This document shows positions 28,597 through 40,000 of a DNA stretch of 64,000 bases, in pieces. The stretch is from a virus, in IMG/VR virus record IMGVR_UViG_3300032286_001377, positions 51,552 to 115,551 of that record; one strand, given 5' to 3'. Below the pieces are notes generated by a model. It had not been told where the DNA came from. It ran no database searches and saw nothing but the letters and a program-made list of their open reading frames with translations. Within the stretch, counting starts at the first letter, position 1; every line of letters starts with the position of its first letter. The position numbers and the translations under genes are program-made.

Positions 28597-29037
28597 TTAA
28601 AATAATGAGTTATTTCTAATAATGTTAGATAATCTATCACTAGAGGAATTTTCAGAAGTAATAGAACTGTAATTATTCATTATACTATATTTGTTATTTG
28701 AAGTAAATGATTTATTAGAAAAAGAATGACTATTATTTGAAATATGTTTATCACTAAATCTAGCTATCTGATTTTTCTTTGAATCATATCCAACATTCTT
28801 AAACTGCAAAATAGTACTTGAACTGGCATGATAGCCTTCTAATGATCCTCTAGGAACTTTTTTTGTTTGCTTAGATGCTTGACCGCGAGATTCAGCTAAA
28901 ACTTGCTTATTCGTCATCTTGGATGAAGAGATTTTCGCAGAATACTTTTGAGAATCAGCGTTACGAGAAGATGTATCTTTTGGTGTTTTACCGGCTTCGC
29001 TTAAAGATTTATTCTGATCAACAATATTACCAATCAT
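28597..29037 (-). CDS. Small basic, low-complexity virion-region protein, unknown
   Basis: A 146-aa frame rich in Ser, Asn and Lys (for example SFSNKSFTSNNKYSIMNNYS) with no predicted hydrophobic core and no motif I recognise. It lies between the 1661-aa and 3674-aa giants with gaps of 12 and 8 nt, in the same orientation, so it is probably translated from the same message. The ribosome site before ATG 29037 is weak (TTGGAAT). The composition suggests a disordered protein that could bind DNA or act as a linker or chaperone for the giant hub, but nothing in the sequence shows that. It is kept as a gene because of the tight packing and consistent strand. Confidence 0.65.
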   Translation of the reverse strand: MIGNIVDQNKSLSEAGKTPKDTSSRNADSQKYSAKISSSKMTNKQVLAESRGQASKQTKKVPRGSLEGYHASSSTILQFKNVGYDSKKNQIARFSDKHISNNSHSFSNKSFTSNNKYSIMNNYSSITSENSSSDRLSNIIRNNSLF

Positions 29038-29049
29038 CTAATTCCAATC

Positions 29050-32000
29050 TCAATAAGACGACGCCAAAGAACCATAAGGATTACGGCCAACATCAGCAAT
29101 CCTGTTATACATAGTAGTGGAAATATTACCGTTAACGAGTCCACCAGCTTGTTTGTTAAATTCTGAAACTGATTTCCTATCACCATATAAAGATACATTA
29201 TAATTTATACCAGGATTATACCCACCCATATCTGGAGATCCAAGATTCGGGATCCTAGTTGGCATCCCACCTTCATAGGCTGAACCTCCAGGCAATAACG
29301 GTGGACCAGACATGTCATCATGAGTCCTATTCTTATAGGCCTTATATGCAAAGCTACCAACTATTAAAGCTGACATGCCAATAAGTCCTTTCTTCATTCC
29401 AGGACTACTAATTAAATCAAAATATTTGCCACCTTCTTGAATATCCTTAAGGGCAAATCTTTTATATTTTGCGGGAGTAAACATAGTTGGAACTGCGGAC
29501 TCCCCTATGCCAACAGATTCAATCATTTCTTTTTCAATACGAGCAAGATCTGGAGCACCGACTGTTTGCGCTAAGTCTGAAATAGTCCCTTGCGCATCAA
29601 GCCTCTGAGATACACTAGCTAAATCTTCCGCTACATCAGAAAAAGGAGATTTGATCCCTTCTGCAGAAAGTCTTTCGTATTCAAGCCTAGCTCTTACAAC
29701 ATCCGCTTGCTGAACAGCTTGTTGACGGGCGGCATTATCAGTTATCTCAGAACTTCTTTCCGAAAGAGCCTTCAATGTATTTGACTGAAGATCCGTCAAA
29801 GTAGTACCAGAACCTGGAGCTATCAATGCGTCAGCAACATCTTTAAGATTGTCAGCTTTAAGTTTATTAGCTGGACCGTGACCCATAATTGACAAAACAC
29901 TTTGTGCATTGGCTTGATCCAAACTACGAAGATGATCCAATCTTCGCAACTGCCTATTTGCCATAATATCAAAATGTGTCGCAGCCGCCGTATCACTCAT
30001 GGAATCAACGCCTACTGCTTCTGCGACAAACCTTAACGCACCAATATCAAAACCGGCCTCTGCACCAAGTTTATCCAAAGCGTTAAAAAGACCTTTCTTT
30101 TCAACACCTGAAACCTGAGAAGCTGCATGGATATCACCAAGAACATTTTCTCCAATCTGATTTATCTTAGCAGTCCAGTTATACAACTCTAAAGCCGAAC
30201 CCTCCTTCAGAACCTTAGATGTCATTGCTGAAACGGTAGCTAGATCTTGTCCGTGCTTCTGAACAATATACCTAGCTAAAGAATCTTCTGCCACAGATGA
30301 CTGGGCTAATGCAAGCACTGGATTAGATTTTAGGCCAGTAAGCCCCTTTTTTCTTATAGTATCTAAATATACATCAGTCTGCCTTGCCAGATAATCTAGT
30401 TTAGATAAACTAGCAAAAGCGTGATCTCTAGAGAGAGCAACATTTTTCATTAAAACATCTTCTATTTGTTTATCATCTCCAACTAAAGCCTTTTTGTACT
30501 GCTGCAACTCTGCTTCAATATCGGCCCTAGCTGCTACAGCTTGAAAAGCGCCAGAAGAAGTGCCTTGCATAGCATCTTCCATTCCGGCAATAATATCTTC
30601 CAAAAGCCGTTGTCTATCTCCAGCGTTCATTTTATTCTTAAGAAGAAATTCGTCAATCCCGGCAATGGTGTTCTGATTTGTGGAACCAATAGCTCTAGTA
30701 AAGCCAATTCTCCTTCCAAGAGAAGAGATTGCAGCTTCGCCAATCGTATTCAAACTCACGGCAGATTTTGTGCCAGCTGTTTTATATAAATCAAGAATCG
30801 CCTTACTAACTTTAGTTTCATCCAAAACTCCCATATTGTTAGTAAGATATTGTTGAACTCCAAGATTGACAGTTTTAGAAGTAGACAAGTTAACTGTTAA
30901 GTCAATGCCTTCTTCCTGAGCAATCAGACCTGCACTATAATTTATATTCTCTGGATTTAAAAGATAGTCACGCACAGATTGGCTAGCATTCTCCAGAAAG
31001 GCAGAATACTGATCCAGTGTTGACCCAACAATCCCAGATCTATTAACATACATTCCAAGGTTGCCGGAATTTTGTTCTATTTTTTTCAAAGTCATTTTAT
31101 CTAACGCCGAAGCAATCAATGCGCTAGATTCTCTACTGTCGGAATGATTCGCCAAGACCTCTAGCATAGAGTTGAAATCAGTAGCGGAACTAAGGCTTGA
31201 TCTTAATTCATTGCTGATATTAGGTGATGCAAGTAAGCTTTGAATATCTTCTGACATATCAAACTTCGCACCAGACTCTAAAAATGCCTTATATACACCT
31301 CTTTGAGTATACTCTGGTATAATTTTTTTTCCAGATTTATCAACCAAATCTGTTAACATCAAAGTAGAACTACCCGACTCAGCGAACCTGGCCATTCCTT
31401 CTCTAGTTAAAGTGTATGAATTTCCAACTCTTTCAGATACTGCCACAATAGCTGACTCAATTTCATCTGGATTTTTTATTCGGAGAGTTCTATTTCCTTT
31501 TGTTGGAGTGAATTCTATAACATCTTGCAACTGTGCGAATTTTGCTGCATCAGCGCCAGTAATATTATTTTGAGCATTTTCTTGCATGATGGCTGCTAAT
31601 GCATTTTTAAACCTATCATTACCAAACATACTTTTGATTGATTCTTGGTCCATATTCATTCTCATAAAAATAAATTCTTCTGGACCTGATGGTTGACGGA
31701 AAGATAGAAATCCAAGTCTTTTCATTCCAGCGCTATCTTCAAATGTAACAGTTCTTGCTATACCTTTATCGTCTAGGTCGAATCCACCAAGAGAGTGATG
31801 GAATTGACCAACAGCTATATTAGGAATAAACATTGTATGACCTTTAATTCTAAACTTTAGAGCATCTGTGGACATCCTGTTTCCGCCACTTCCAAATAAA
31901 TCTAAAGTCTCAAAACCATATGAACCATTTCTGCTATTTCCTAAAAGATACCCTGCATCCGTGGTGCCCATCAGTCCTCTTTCGGTATTGATGGCAAACC

Positions 32001-34035
32001 TATGTGTCTCAGGAAGTGCTGGCTCAAAAAAGGACACACCGTTACCATATCCTTTTTCTTTGAAAGCCATAGTAGCAGTTGCTGTATGTAGCAAACTCAT
32101 CAAATATGGAGAATCCTTTGGACTGGCTCCAGAGTGGAGCATGTCCATAATAGATTGGGCAAACTCTTTATTTCTAGCTCCAGAAAGTCTCTTGCTCACT
32201 GGAAGAGATTCAATATCAGCGGATGCCTGATATTCTAACATTTTTCTTAACTTTTCCGGAACAATTCCACTTTCAATCGACTCTCTGAATTGTTGAACAA
32301 CCTCATCTTGATTTCGTTTAATTATATCTATGCTTCCAGGATCAGTGAAAAGTTGAGCATTAAAAGCTGCAGCAACGGGATCTACATAAACAGTTTCATT
32401 TTTTCTACCAATACCACTTAATATAAGACTTTCTATATCACCAGCTATTCCAGATTCACCCTTTACGGAATGTCTGCTTATAACCATTGCGTAACCTTCA
32501 AGATTTGGATCAAATTTACTATCTAATCCAAAAGCGTTTTTGATATTAAGAAACCTATCCACTGCTCCAGTATAAGTTCTTCCTCTGCCAGTCACCTGAG
32601 AATAATCGCCAGATGAAAGTCTGGCTATTTTATCATCTAACTCACTCATTATCGCTAGAGCTTTTTGCTTTTTGTGCGCATCAGAAGTAGATCCAAGCTG
32701 TGTGGCTATATCCTTTTTTTGAGCTCTTAATTGAGCTATGTATGTATTTAAGAATTTTTTATTCATTATATCTGCACCATCGAAAGACTTTTCAATACTC
32801 TCAAAAAGACCTTCAATAGCTGCAGAACGAGTAGCAGATCTGCTAGGATCAGAAACAGCAAAACCTGCTTTTAAATGCTCTTTAAGTTCCTTGCCTAAAA
32901 ATTTGTTTCCAGTACCACCAGGAAAATTAGTTATTGCTTGTTGAAGTTCAGATGTCTCAGATTGAGTAAGTGCATTTTCGGTAAAACTACCTAAAATACC
33001 TCTAACCTCTTTATCTGCGTTCATGCTCTTATAATAGGCTTGCAAAGCTTTATTGCCATCAAAATTATAATGTCTTCCATGAGCAAACTTTTTCAAAATT
33101 TCATATTCAGGATCAACAAATAAAGTTATATCCGATAACCTGCCTGATTGACCTAGTTTTGATTTAGTGCTTTTAGAAAATTTTTTAACCAAATCAGAGA
33201 GTTCATCTCCGGCCAAAGATATCTCTCTTGGGGCCAAATATGCTCTTTGTCTCTTTCCTATTTTTTCTACCATTTTAGCCAAAGCTTCACCAGTTCTTTC
33301 GCCAGTTGAACTAGGCCCCAGAGCATCAAGAAGATCTCCTTCATCATAAAATCCGTGACCGGTCATTGATAAAATAAGATTTGTTTGATATGTATCTAAA
33401 GATTTTCCACCATTAACTAAACTCAATATTCTCGCACCTTCATCGTCTGGCATAACAATTCCATCAACCATTCCAGATTGTTGCATTCTTTGAATTTGAG
33501 CAATTAACTCTGATGGAGAACCCTTCTTCTCCATTGTGTAAAGTCTTAGTTCAAGGTCTGAAAGATCTCCAACATTTATATTCGCTTTTCTTAAAACTTC
33601 TAAGTCATCAGAAGAAAGACTCCGCAGCTTTGTATGCATGTCTTCAAATATATTTCTTGCCGCACCATAGTTATCTGAAGATCGCGATGCTCTTTCCATG
33701 GCTTTACTTAAAGAGTCTGGAACGAAAGAAGTTCTCTTTCCAAAAACTTTTACATCAGCGATAGCCATCTGATTCACCTCATCGACGGCGTCTTCCATTG
33801 TATCCATTTTTTGACCTGTTGTGGCTATAACAAATTTAATCTTAGAACCAGGATCTGTTGACTCTGGTTCCAGTTTAATAAGACCACCTCTACCGTATGG
33901 AGTAAGTTTAAGTGCAGCTTCTGCTGCAGACATCCTTTTAGCTAAAGTATCATAAACTGTATTCACATTAAAAACAGGATTACTCAACCGTTCTCTTTTG
34001 CGAAATTCTCTAATAACATCTTTAATATCTCTCAT
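29050..34035 (-). CDS. Giant virion protein in the tape-measure position (1661 aa)
   Basis: The ATG at 34035 overlaps the stop of the 2213-aa gene by four bases (ATGA), with GGAGT just upstream, so the two giants are translationally coupled. The protein is mostly helical with Ala/Lys/Glu/Ser-rich stretches, for example residues 1150-1500. A mixed alpha/beta region lies at about 640-820 (GLMGTTDAGYLLGN, IKGHTMFIPNIAVGQFHHSL). Near residues 1546-1567 one hydrophobic helix (KKGLIGMSALIVGSFAYKAY) could span a membrane. After it the C-terminus is Gly/Pro-rich. No enzymatic motif was certain. Its place after the tail-assembly-chaperone candidates and the helical content suggest a tape-measure or ejected inner-tail protein, perhaps sharing this role with its neighbour. 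This is inference from order. Confidence 0.75.
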   Translation of the reverse strand: MRDIKDVIREFRKRERLSNPVFNVNTVYDTLAKRMSAAEAALKLTPYGRGGLIKLEPESTDPGSKIKFVIATTGQKMDTMEDAVDEVNQMAIADVKVFGKRTSFVPDSLSKAMERASRSSDNYGAARNIFEDMHTKLRSLSSDDLEVLRKANINVGDLSDLELRLYTMEKKGSPSELIAQIQRMQQSGMVDGIVMPDDEGARILSLVNGGKSLDTYQTNLILSMTGHGFYDEGDLLDALGPSSTGERTGEALAKMVEKIGKRQRAYLAPREISLAGDELSDLVKKFSKSTKSKLGQSGRLSDITLFVDPEYEILKKFAHGRHYNFDGNKALQAYYKSMNADKEVRGILGSFTENALTQSETSELQQAITNFPGGTGNKFLGKELKEHLKAGFAVSDPSRSATRSAAIEGLFESIEKSFDGADIMNKKFLNTYIAQLRAQKKDIATQLGSTSDAHKKQKALAIMSELDDKIARLSSGDYSQVTGRGRTYTGAVDRFLNIKNAFGLDSKFDPNLEGYAMVISRHSVKGESGIAGDIESLILSGIGRKNETVYVDPVAAAFNAQLFTDPGSIDIIKRNQDEVVQQFRESIESGIVPEKLRKMLEYQASADIESLPVSKRLSGARNKEFAQSIMDMLHSGASPKDSPYLMSLLHTATATMAFKEKGYGNGVSFFEPALPETHRFAINTERGLMGTTDAGYLLGNSRNGSYGFETLDLFGSGGNRMSTDALKFRIKGHTMFIPNIAVGQFHHSLGGFDLDDKGIARTVTFEDSAGMKRLGFLSFRQPSGPEEFIFMRMNMDQESIKSMFGNDRFKNALAAIMQENAQNNITGADAAKFAQLQDVIEFTPTKGNRTLRIKNPDEIESAIVAVSERVGNSYTLTREGMARFAESGSSTLMLTDLVDKSGKKIIPEYTQRGVYKAFLESGAKFDMSEDIQSLLASPNISNELRSSLSSATDFNSMLEVLANHSDSRESSALIASALDKMTLKKIEQNSGNLGMYVNRSGIVGSTLDQYSAFLENASQSVRDYLLNPENINYSAGLIAQEEGIDLTVNLSTSKTVNLGVQQYLTNNMGVLDETKVSKAILDLYKTAGTKSAVSLNTIGEAAISSLGRRIGFTRAIGSTNQNTIAGIDEFLLKNKMNAGDRQRLLEDIIAGMEDAMQGTSSGAFQAVAARADIEAELQQYKKALVGDDKQIEDVLMKNVALSRDHAFASLSKLDYLARQTDVYLDTIRKKGLTGLKSNPVLALAQSSVAEDSLARYIVQKHGQDLATVSAMTSKVLKEGSALELYNWTAKINQIGENVLGDIHAASQVSGVEKKGLFNALDKLGAEAGFDIGALRFVAEAVGVDSMSDTAAATHFDIMANRQLRRLDHLRSLDQANAQSVLSIMGHGPANKLKADNLKDVADALIAPGSGTTLTDLQSNTLKALSERSSEITDNAARQQAVQQADVVRARLEYERLSAEGIKSPFSDVAEDLASVSQRLDAQGTISDLAQTVGAPDLARIEKEMIESVGIGESAVPTMFTPAKYKRFALKDIQEGGKYFDLISSPGMKKGLIGMSALIVGSFAYKAYKNRTHDDMSGPPLLPGGSAYEGGMPTRIPNLGSPDMGGYNPGINYNVSLYGDRKSVSEFNKQAGGLVNGNISTTMYNRIADVGRNPYGSLASSY

Positions 34036-37000
34036 CGCACTCCAGCAGAAACGCTAATTTGTTGCGAGCCGAATGGAGTACTCACAGGCGTAATGGTTCC
34101 AGTAACCCCGGTTCCAGCCATCAGTCTTTCCAATCTAGCCCTAATATCTCCTCTACTACTAGTACCAAAGAAATCTGGATAACTGGCATTTGCGAGATTT
34201 GCTTCCTTGATTTGCTGCGGATAATATCCCATTTGAGACATATCCAATCCCATATGCTGGCCTGTTTTAATTTTGACTTGATCTAAGTTAGTATTAGGAT
34301 TCCAGCCTTCCCAATCTTCACTGGGGAGTTCATGACTAGTAAAGTATTCATCCAAATCAGGAAGTTTTTCAACATCCATACCCCAAGCTGCTTCGTACAT
34401 TCTTCTCTCAAGTCTTCCAGCGGTTGAAAGTATTTTTCCTCTTTCCTGAACTGGTGCGTCCATCATTGCCTTAAAATGTTCTCTTTTACGTTTTGGTAAA
34501 GCGAATGATAGATTTTCAACATTAGGATTATCAATATTTGCACCATACATGGTACGTCTAGCAGCAGATCTAAACTGAGTGGCAGCTGCCATATCACCAG
34601 AAGCTGAAGCCATATTAGCAAGTCGGGTGTTCTTAACATAACTTAAGATATCAGAATATTCCTCAAGAGCTAATTCTTCTTTCCTTTTCTTTGGAATATA
34701 TCTTTCTCCAGAAATAAACTCCTGAACCTTTCCGCCAGTTGATGACAAAGCACCCGCTGCACCTCCGACAACAGTACCAAAAAGTTTTGCTCTTGGAGTT
34801 CTACCGAAAAAGGCACCCGTTGTTGCTAACGCTGCAGATGCAAGAAGTGGATTCCTTTGAGTACTTTCTTGCAACATTGGTTTAATGTAACTTTCTACCG
34901 GATTCTGCCATTGCGGGAAAGTAGTTCCATAAACGTTGCTTCTCTCCCAATCCTCTAAGGCCGTTCTTTTTCCAATAGCTTTTGTTAAGATAAAGTTATC
35001 GGAGTGAGCTAGCATCTCCCCAATTCTTCCCATCCCAAATTTAATTGGATGCATCGCAGCTTCTTCTGGGCTTGAATACTTATATTTATATTCAGAAAAA
35101 TCATGACGTACAGTCGTATCTTCAGCTTGCTGTCTAATTGTAGCAACTTCGACTTTTTCCTCTGGAGTTAAAGCCTTTTTATTTATTAAAGAATTAACTC
35201 GTTTGAACTGCTGCGAATATGGTGCAACATCACCAAGAATATTTAACTGATCTATTAATCCATATCTTCCAGTTTCATCTGGATGTAATTTATTAAATCT
35301 TTCATAAGCTACACCAGGAAGTCTTAATTCGCCTTCTTGAACTTTAGTAAAAGGGTCTCCAGTTCTAAAGTTCATATAATACTCTGCGCCAGGAAGCCAT
35401 GGATTTTCTTTACCCATCCTATTTTGAATAGGATTTAAGTAATCTACACCAGTTCTATCTTTTGGAATAAATCTTCTAACTATTTCAGAAAATTCAATAT
35501 TACCAATACCTTCAGATCCGCCAATTGGAACGTCACCTAAACCACCAAGATTTAAATCCCAGAATGCTCTAGATGAGCCATAAGCTTTACTAGCAGACTG
35601 TAAGACTGCTCTTTGTGGATCTAAATCAGATTTTCCAAAACCCAAACTTTCACGAGCAGATCCGAAAGCAAAACCATAAATACCTAACATTTCTTGAGCG
35701 CGATATCCTGCTTCGGTTGCTTGAAATTCACTTCTTCCCGGCATGAGGGGGGTTCCGGAAGGTACAATTCTAGGATTCATAACCTTAGAAACTTTAGGTG
35801 GACCATAGGCTAGTTGTGAATATCCAGAGTTTATGTCTGAAATCTTATTTCTTGTCATGCCTCTTGCCATAAACGTGCTACCGGCACGTGATGCCATATC
35901 ACTATTGTATTGTCCTTGGTATCCGCCACCGCCAAATCCAGACGATCCACCACCAAAGCCAAATCCACCTCCATATCCACCACCTCCATATCCGCCACCG
36001 CCGCCATATCCTCCGACTTGCGTGCTAGATGTATACGCAGTAGCATCATATGCTCCAAACTGACCTGCAGGAGCATAAGAAGCTAATCCTGCTGTTAATT
36101 CTTCTCCGTGCATGATCTTTTGTGGTTTTAGTATTCTTCCTAATGTAGCATTTGCGATAGGCACGAGGGGTCCAAATGGGCCAGAAAAATATTCTCCAGT
36201 TACAGGATATGGTCTATCTTCATAATGCTTGCGTTCAAATCTATAAGGATCTAATGGTCTCAATGGAGAAATATCATTATCGAACAAGAATTTTTCAGCC
36301 GGACTACCATATGTATCGCTGGTAAACATGGCTCCACCTTGAAGTTTTCGATACCAAGATGGGCGATAATACATAATCTTTCCGCCCTTAAAAGGAGTAT
36401 TTCCCAATGGCCAGAAGCGACCTTGCCGAATTGGAACCTCTCCCTCAACTAACTGTTCTCTTTTTTCCTGATAGCTCATTCCACCAGGAATAAGTCCAGC
36501 TGCAGCAGCGTGAGCTTCCACTCCAACCTTTGCAGCGGTGCCAAGAACAAGTGGAGAATATACCCTTTCTCCATTTTCATCTTTTTCATTGACCATTCCT
36601 CCCATTGTTCTGTCTATTGTCATAGCTGCGGTACCTGCCGCATATAATGGGAGAACTCTCTTTCCAGCCATTCCTCTAGCGAATAAATCTAGAGGACCAT
36701 TAAACTTGGATACATCTAACTGCATACCTAAAGTTCCGAAGTACCTGTTTAATCTTTCTACACCCTGAGACGCTGGAACGCTAGCTAATGAAAATGATTC
36801 TGGATCAGAATAAGTTGTAAGCCCTAACGCACTCTTTATTGCGCCCTGTGGATTTCTTCCAAATACTGTACCAAAGGTTGGAACTAAAGTAGTATATTGT
36901 CCAGACCCTAATGGATCAGTAGTCATGCTATCTGGCCTATATGGAGCCGTTCCAAATGCTCTTTTAGCTGGCGTTAAAAGAGGCGAAAATCTTTTTCGAA

Positions 37001-40000
37001 TCGATCCACCAATTTGAGCTATATCACCCTTAATGAATGGGTCATACAAACTTTTTGCACCGGGCGCTGAACTCAAACCCATAGCCTGAGTAATAGCTAG
37101 ACGGGCACTTTGAATGTTAGAGTCCCCCTGCTTATAGCTCATATAAGAACTAAGATTGAAAAGAGTACCCAACCCAGCAGCTTGTGCTTCAGTTCTCTGA
37201 GCTGGACTAATCGCACCAGACTTAACAAGATCATCTACTGCTGTCTGAATCTTTATAAAGATTTCATCTTTATTAACACTACCAGAAGTTAACTGATTTG
37301 ATTGAGCAATATATCTAAAAATTTCATTTTTTAATTCATCATATTTAGTAGAAATAGTAGGAGATTTTTGAGCCATCATCGAAACAGCACTTAGGTCAGC
37401 CTCATCCATTAGTCTACTCATTCTGGAAGCTGAAGAAAGAATTGGTGTTGGATCTTGCCCTGACGATCTCAATTGCCTAGCTAACTGAGACTGAGTTTTT
37501 TCAATTTGCCTACCAAAATCAATTAAATCCTGATGACTCTGTATCTCAGAAACGCCTTTGCCTCTAAAAGTAAATAAATCTGGAGTCTTATCTTCAAGCT
37601 CTTTCATCAACTTAACTGGCATCCCGGCTTCAGATAGTGTTCTATCTCTTAATGACGAATACGCCCTTATTAAATCAGCCTCCTGGAATCCAGAGATTAT
37701 ATTATTAGATCTATCTACAAGAGAAATAGATCCATCCGGCATCGTGGTCAACCGTCCCGAAGTTTTAGCAGCACCTCTCGCTCCTGGTATTGCAATTTCT
37801 TCTCCAGCCAACAATCTTGACATAACTTCAGGATTATATGGATCATAATTTCTTCTTCTAAATCGAGATAACTGACCAAAAATAGAATTAGGCTGATCTG
37901 AACTAACCGCCATTCTATCTCTAATCTTCAACATCCTATCTTGACCAGAAGGACTTAGTATTCTATTCAAAAAATTAGAATTTAATTCCTCCCTAATCTG
38001 CTCAGGATTCGCACCCTGCAGATCAGAGGCATAACGTGTATGCCTGGTCAGTAAATCCATAGCATTAGTCGGCAATGCGCGATAAGAACCCTTAAGAGTT
38101 TCACTAACTAACTCTCCAGTATTTTCATCAGTCCTAAAAGCAGTAACAGCGCCTTTCAATCCTTTAGTTCTATTGAACATATAGAAGTCAGGACGCACTG
38201 CCCCTTCTTCCAAAAATGGTTGCACAGATCTGGAAGAAATATATTGAACAGATGGTCTTCTATACATCTCTTTAAAAGAATTGTATCCAACAAGATCTGT
38301 TGGATTAAAACCTAAAATAGGAATCTTAAACTCTGATGCTAAAAAGTTACCAATACTAGACGCCGTTGACCTAAGAGCAGTGAAGTCAAGTATTTCACCA
38401 CGACCGCTCTTATAGACGCCATCTAATCTACTTAAGCCTATTGACTTTGAAACAGGGTCCTGAATAGCCATTCTTCCAGCAAGCTGTCGAATGATGGCCT
38501 GGTCTTCATCGGGAATATGTTTGAACATTCCACGATCTTGCGCCTCGTCAATTGTAACTTGCTGTAATCCAAAAAGATTTTGACCACCACTAAAAACACC
38601 TGATGTCATCTTCTTATTCTTAATCAAGAATGCACGCAAATCAGTAAAATTACTAGGATCTATACCACGATTTCTAAGCTGATCAAGAACCATATCATTG
38701 GTAACCATTTGACCATTTTGATGCGTCAGTTTAATACCTAATGTTTCAGCAGTTTTTCTCTGCATGAACTCTAGCTTTGCGTCGGTTGGCTCGCCAATGA
38801 AATCTTGATAAAGAGCTTTCTTTGGCTTTAAAATCCCGCCTGCAGCTTGATGCAGATCTTCTCTTTGGAACTTATTCCAAGAATTTGCAATACGATTATT
38901 TAAACGCTTTTGAAACTCCGTACTAGTGAAAGCATTTCTTGATCTTTCTATTGCATCAGCTAAAGCATCAGCGTTAAAGTTTGGATTCTCTACAAGATTT
39001 TTACTACCTTTTATTTGACTATATCTTTTGATTATCTGACCAAAAAAATCTTCAGATTCAGACTTAGCTGTCGAACCCTGCTCTAATATCTGAGCTTTTC
39101 CAATAGAAACAATCTTAGTCATATCGCTAGTTGACCCAGGTATAGATACCTCTAAATGCGCAATAAATCGTTCCGCGTCACGCTTATTGATACCTTTATT
39201 AATTAACTGTTTTTCAAGTAAATCTTTATAGGCGTCCGTTTGCATGCCATTATTAAATTGGCTCTTAGCAAATGTTTCAGAACCAGGGCCTCCACCACCA
39301 AGTATTCTAATATCTTTAGCTAAATTAGACAATCTTGATGAGTGCTGAGACTGAATCTTTTTAATAGATTCCGCTAAAGCATTCTGCCCATTATTGCCAG
39401 TAAAAATTCTAGAATTATCAATAACCTTCTTAAATGCCATAGGACTTTGCATGGCATCATAAGCCTCACCAAGGCCCTTAAATTCCTTTACGCCGACTGA
39501 TATAGCAGAACTGGTACCCCTGAAGGCGGGAATGAGGTCTATTGCTGAACCGTATTTTTGCTGTCCATCAGAATATCCTGTAAAAAGATTTTTAAATTGA
39601 GTCTTCCTCAACTCCGCTTTAGAGGAGTTGGTCAACAAAGCCTTCTCTTGAGCCTTATCCCACCCCGCCCTCAGGTTATGCAAGGTTTGAACAAAACCTG
39701 ATTCTTGCGTTCTAAATTCAGTAGCGGCAGCATTGAAAGCGCCAGATGTTTGAGCACCTTTTTTCAAAAGTTTATTTGTCAGAGAAGCAAAATCGTGACC
39801 AACTTCAGCGAGAACTTCAGATACGTTAACAAAATTCTGATGGAGCTTTTGCCTAGCCGGTGTTAAACTTCTAATATCAGACTCTGCATACTTGAGTGTA
39901 TGAATAGAACTTTTTAAAGTAGTTCCCGCCGCGCCTGCTGCCTCAAATGGAAGAATCATTGTAGTCATGGACTTTACTGATTCAGTAGTAAAGTCAGCAA

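Noticed and set aside
31751-31790. GGFDLDDKG in the 1661-aa protein resembles the DxDGD motif of RNA polymerases found in giant phage proteins.
   Set aside because: The acidic residues are spaced D-x-D-D and not D-x-D-x-D, and no other polymerase motif was found around it.
35833-36063. Plus-strand ORF with a poly-proline stretch (PPPPNPDDPPPKP).
   Set aside because: It is the antisense reading of the Gly/Tyr-rich part of the 2213-aa gene and has no ribosome site.
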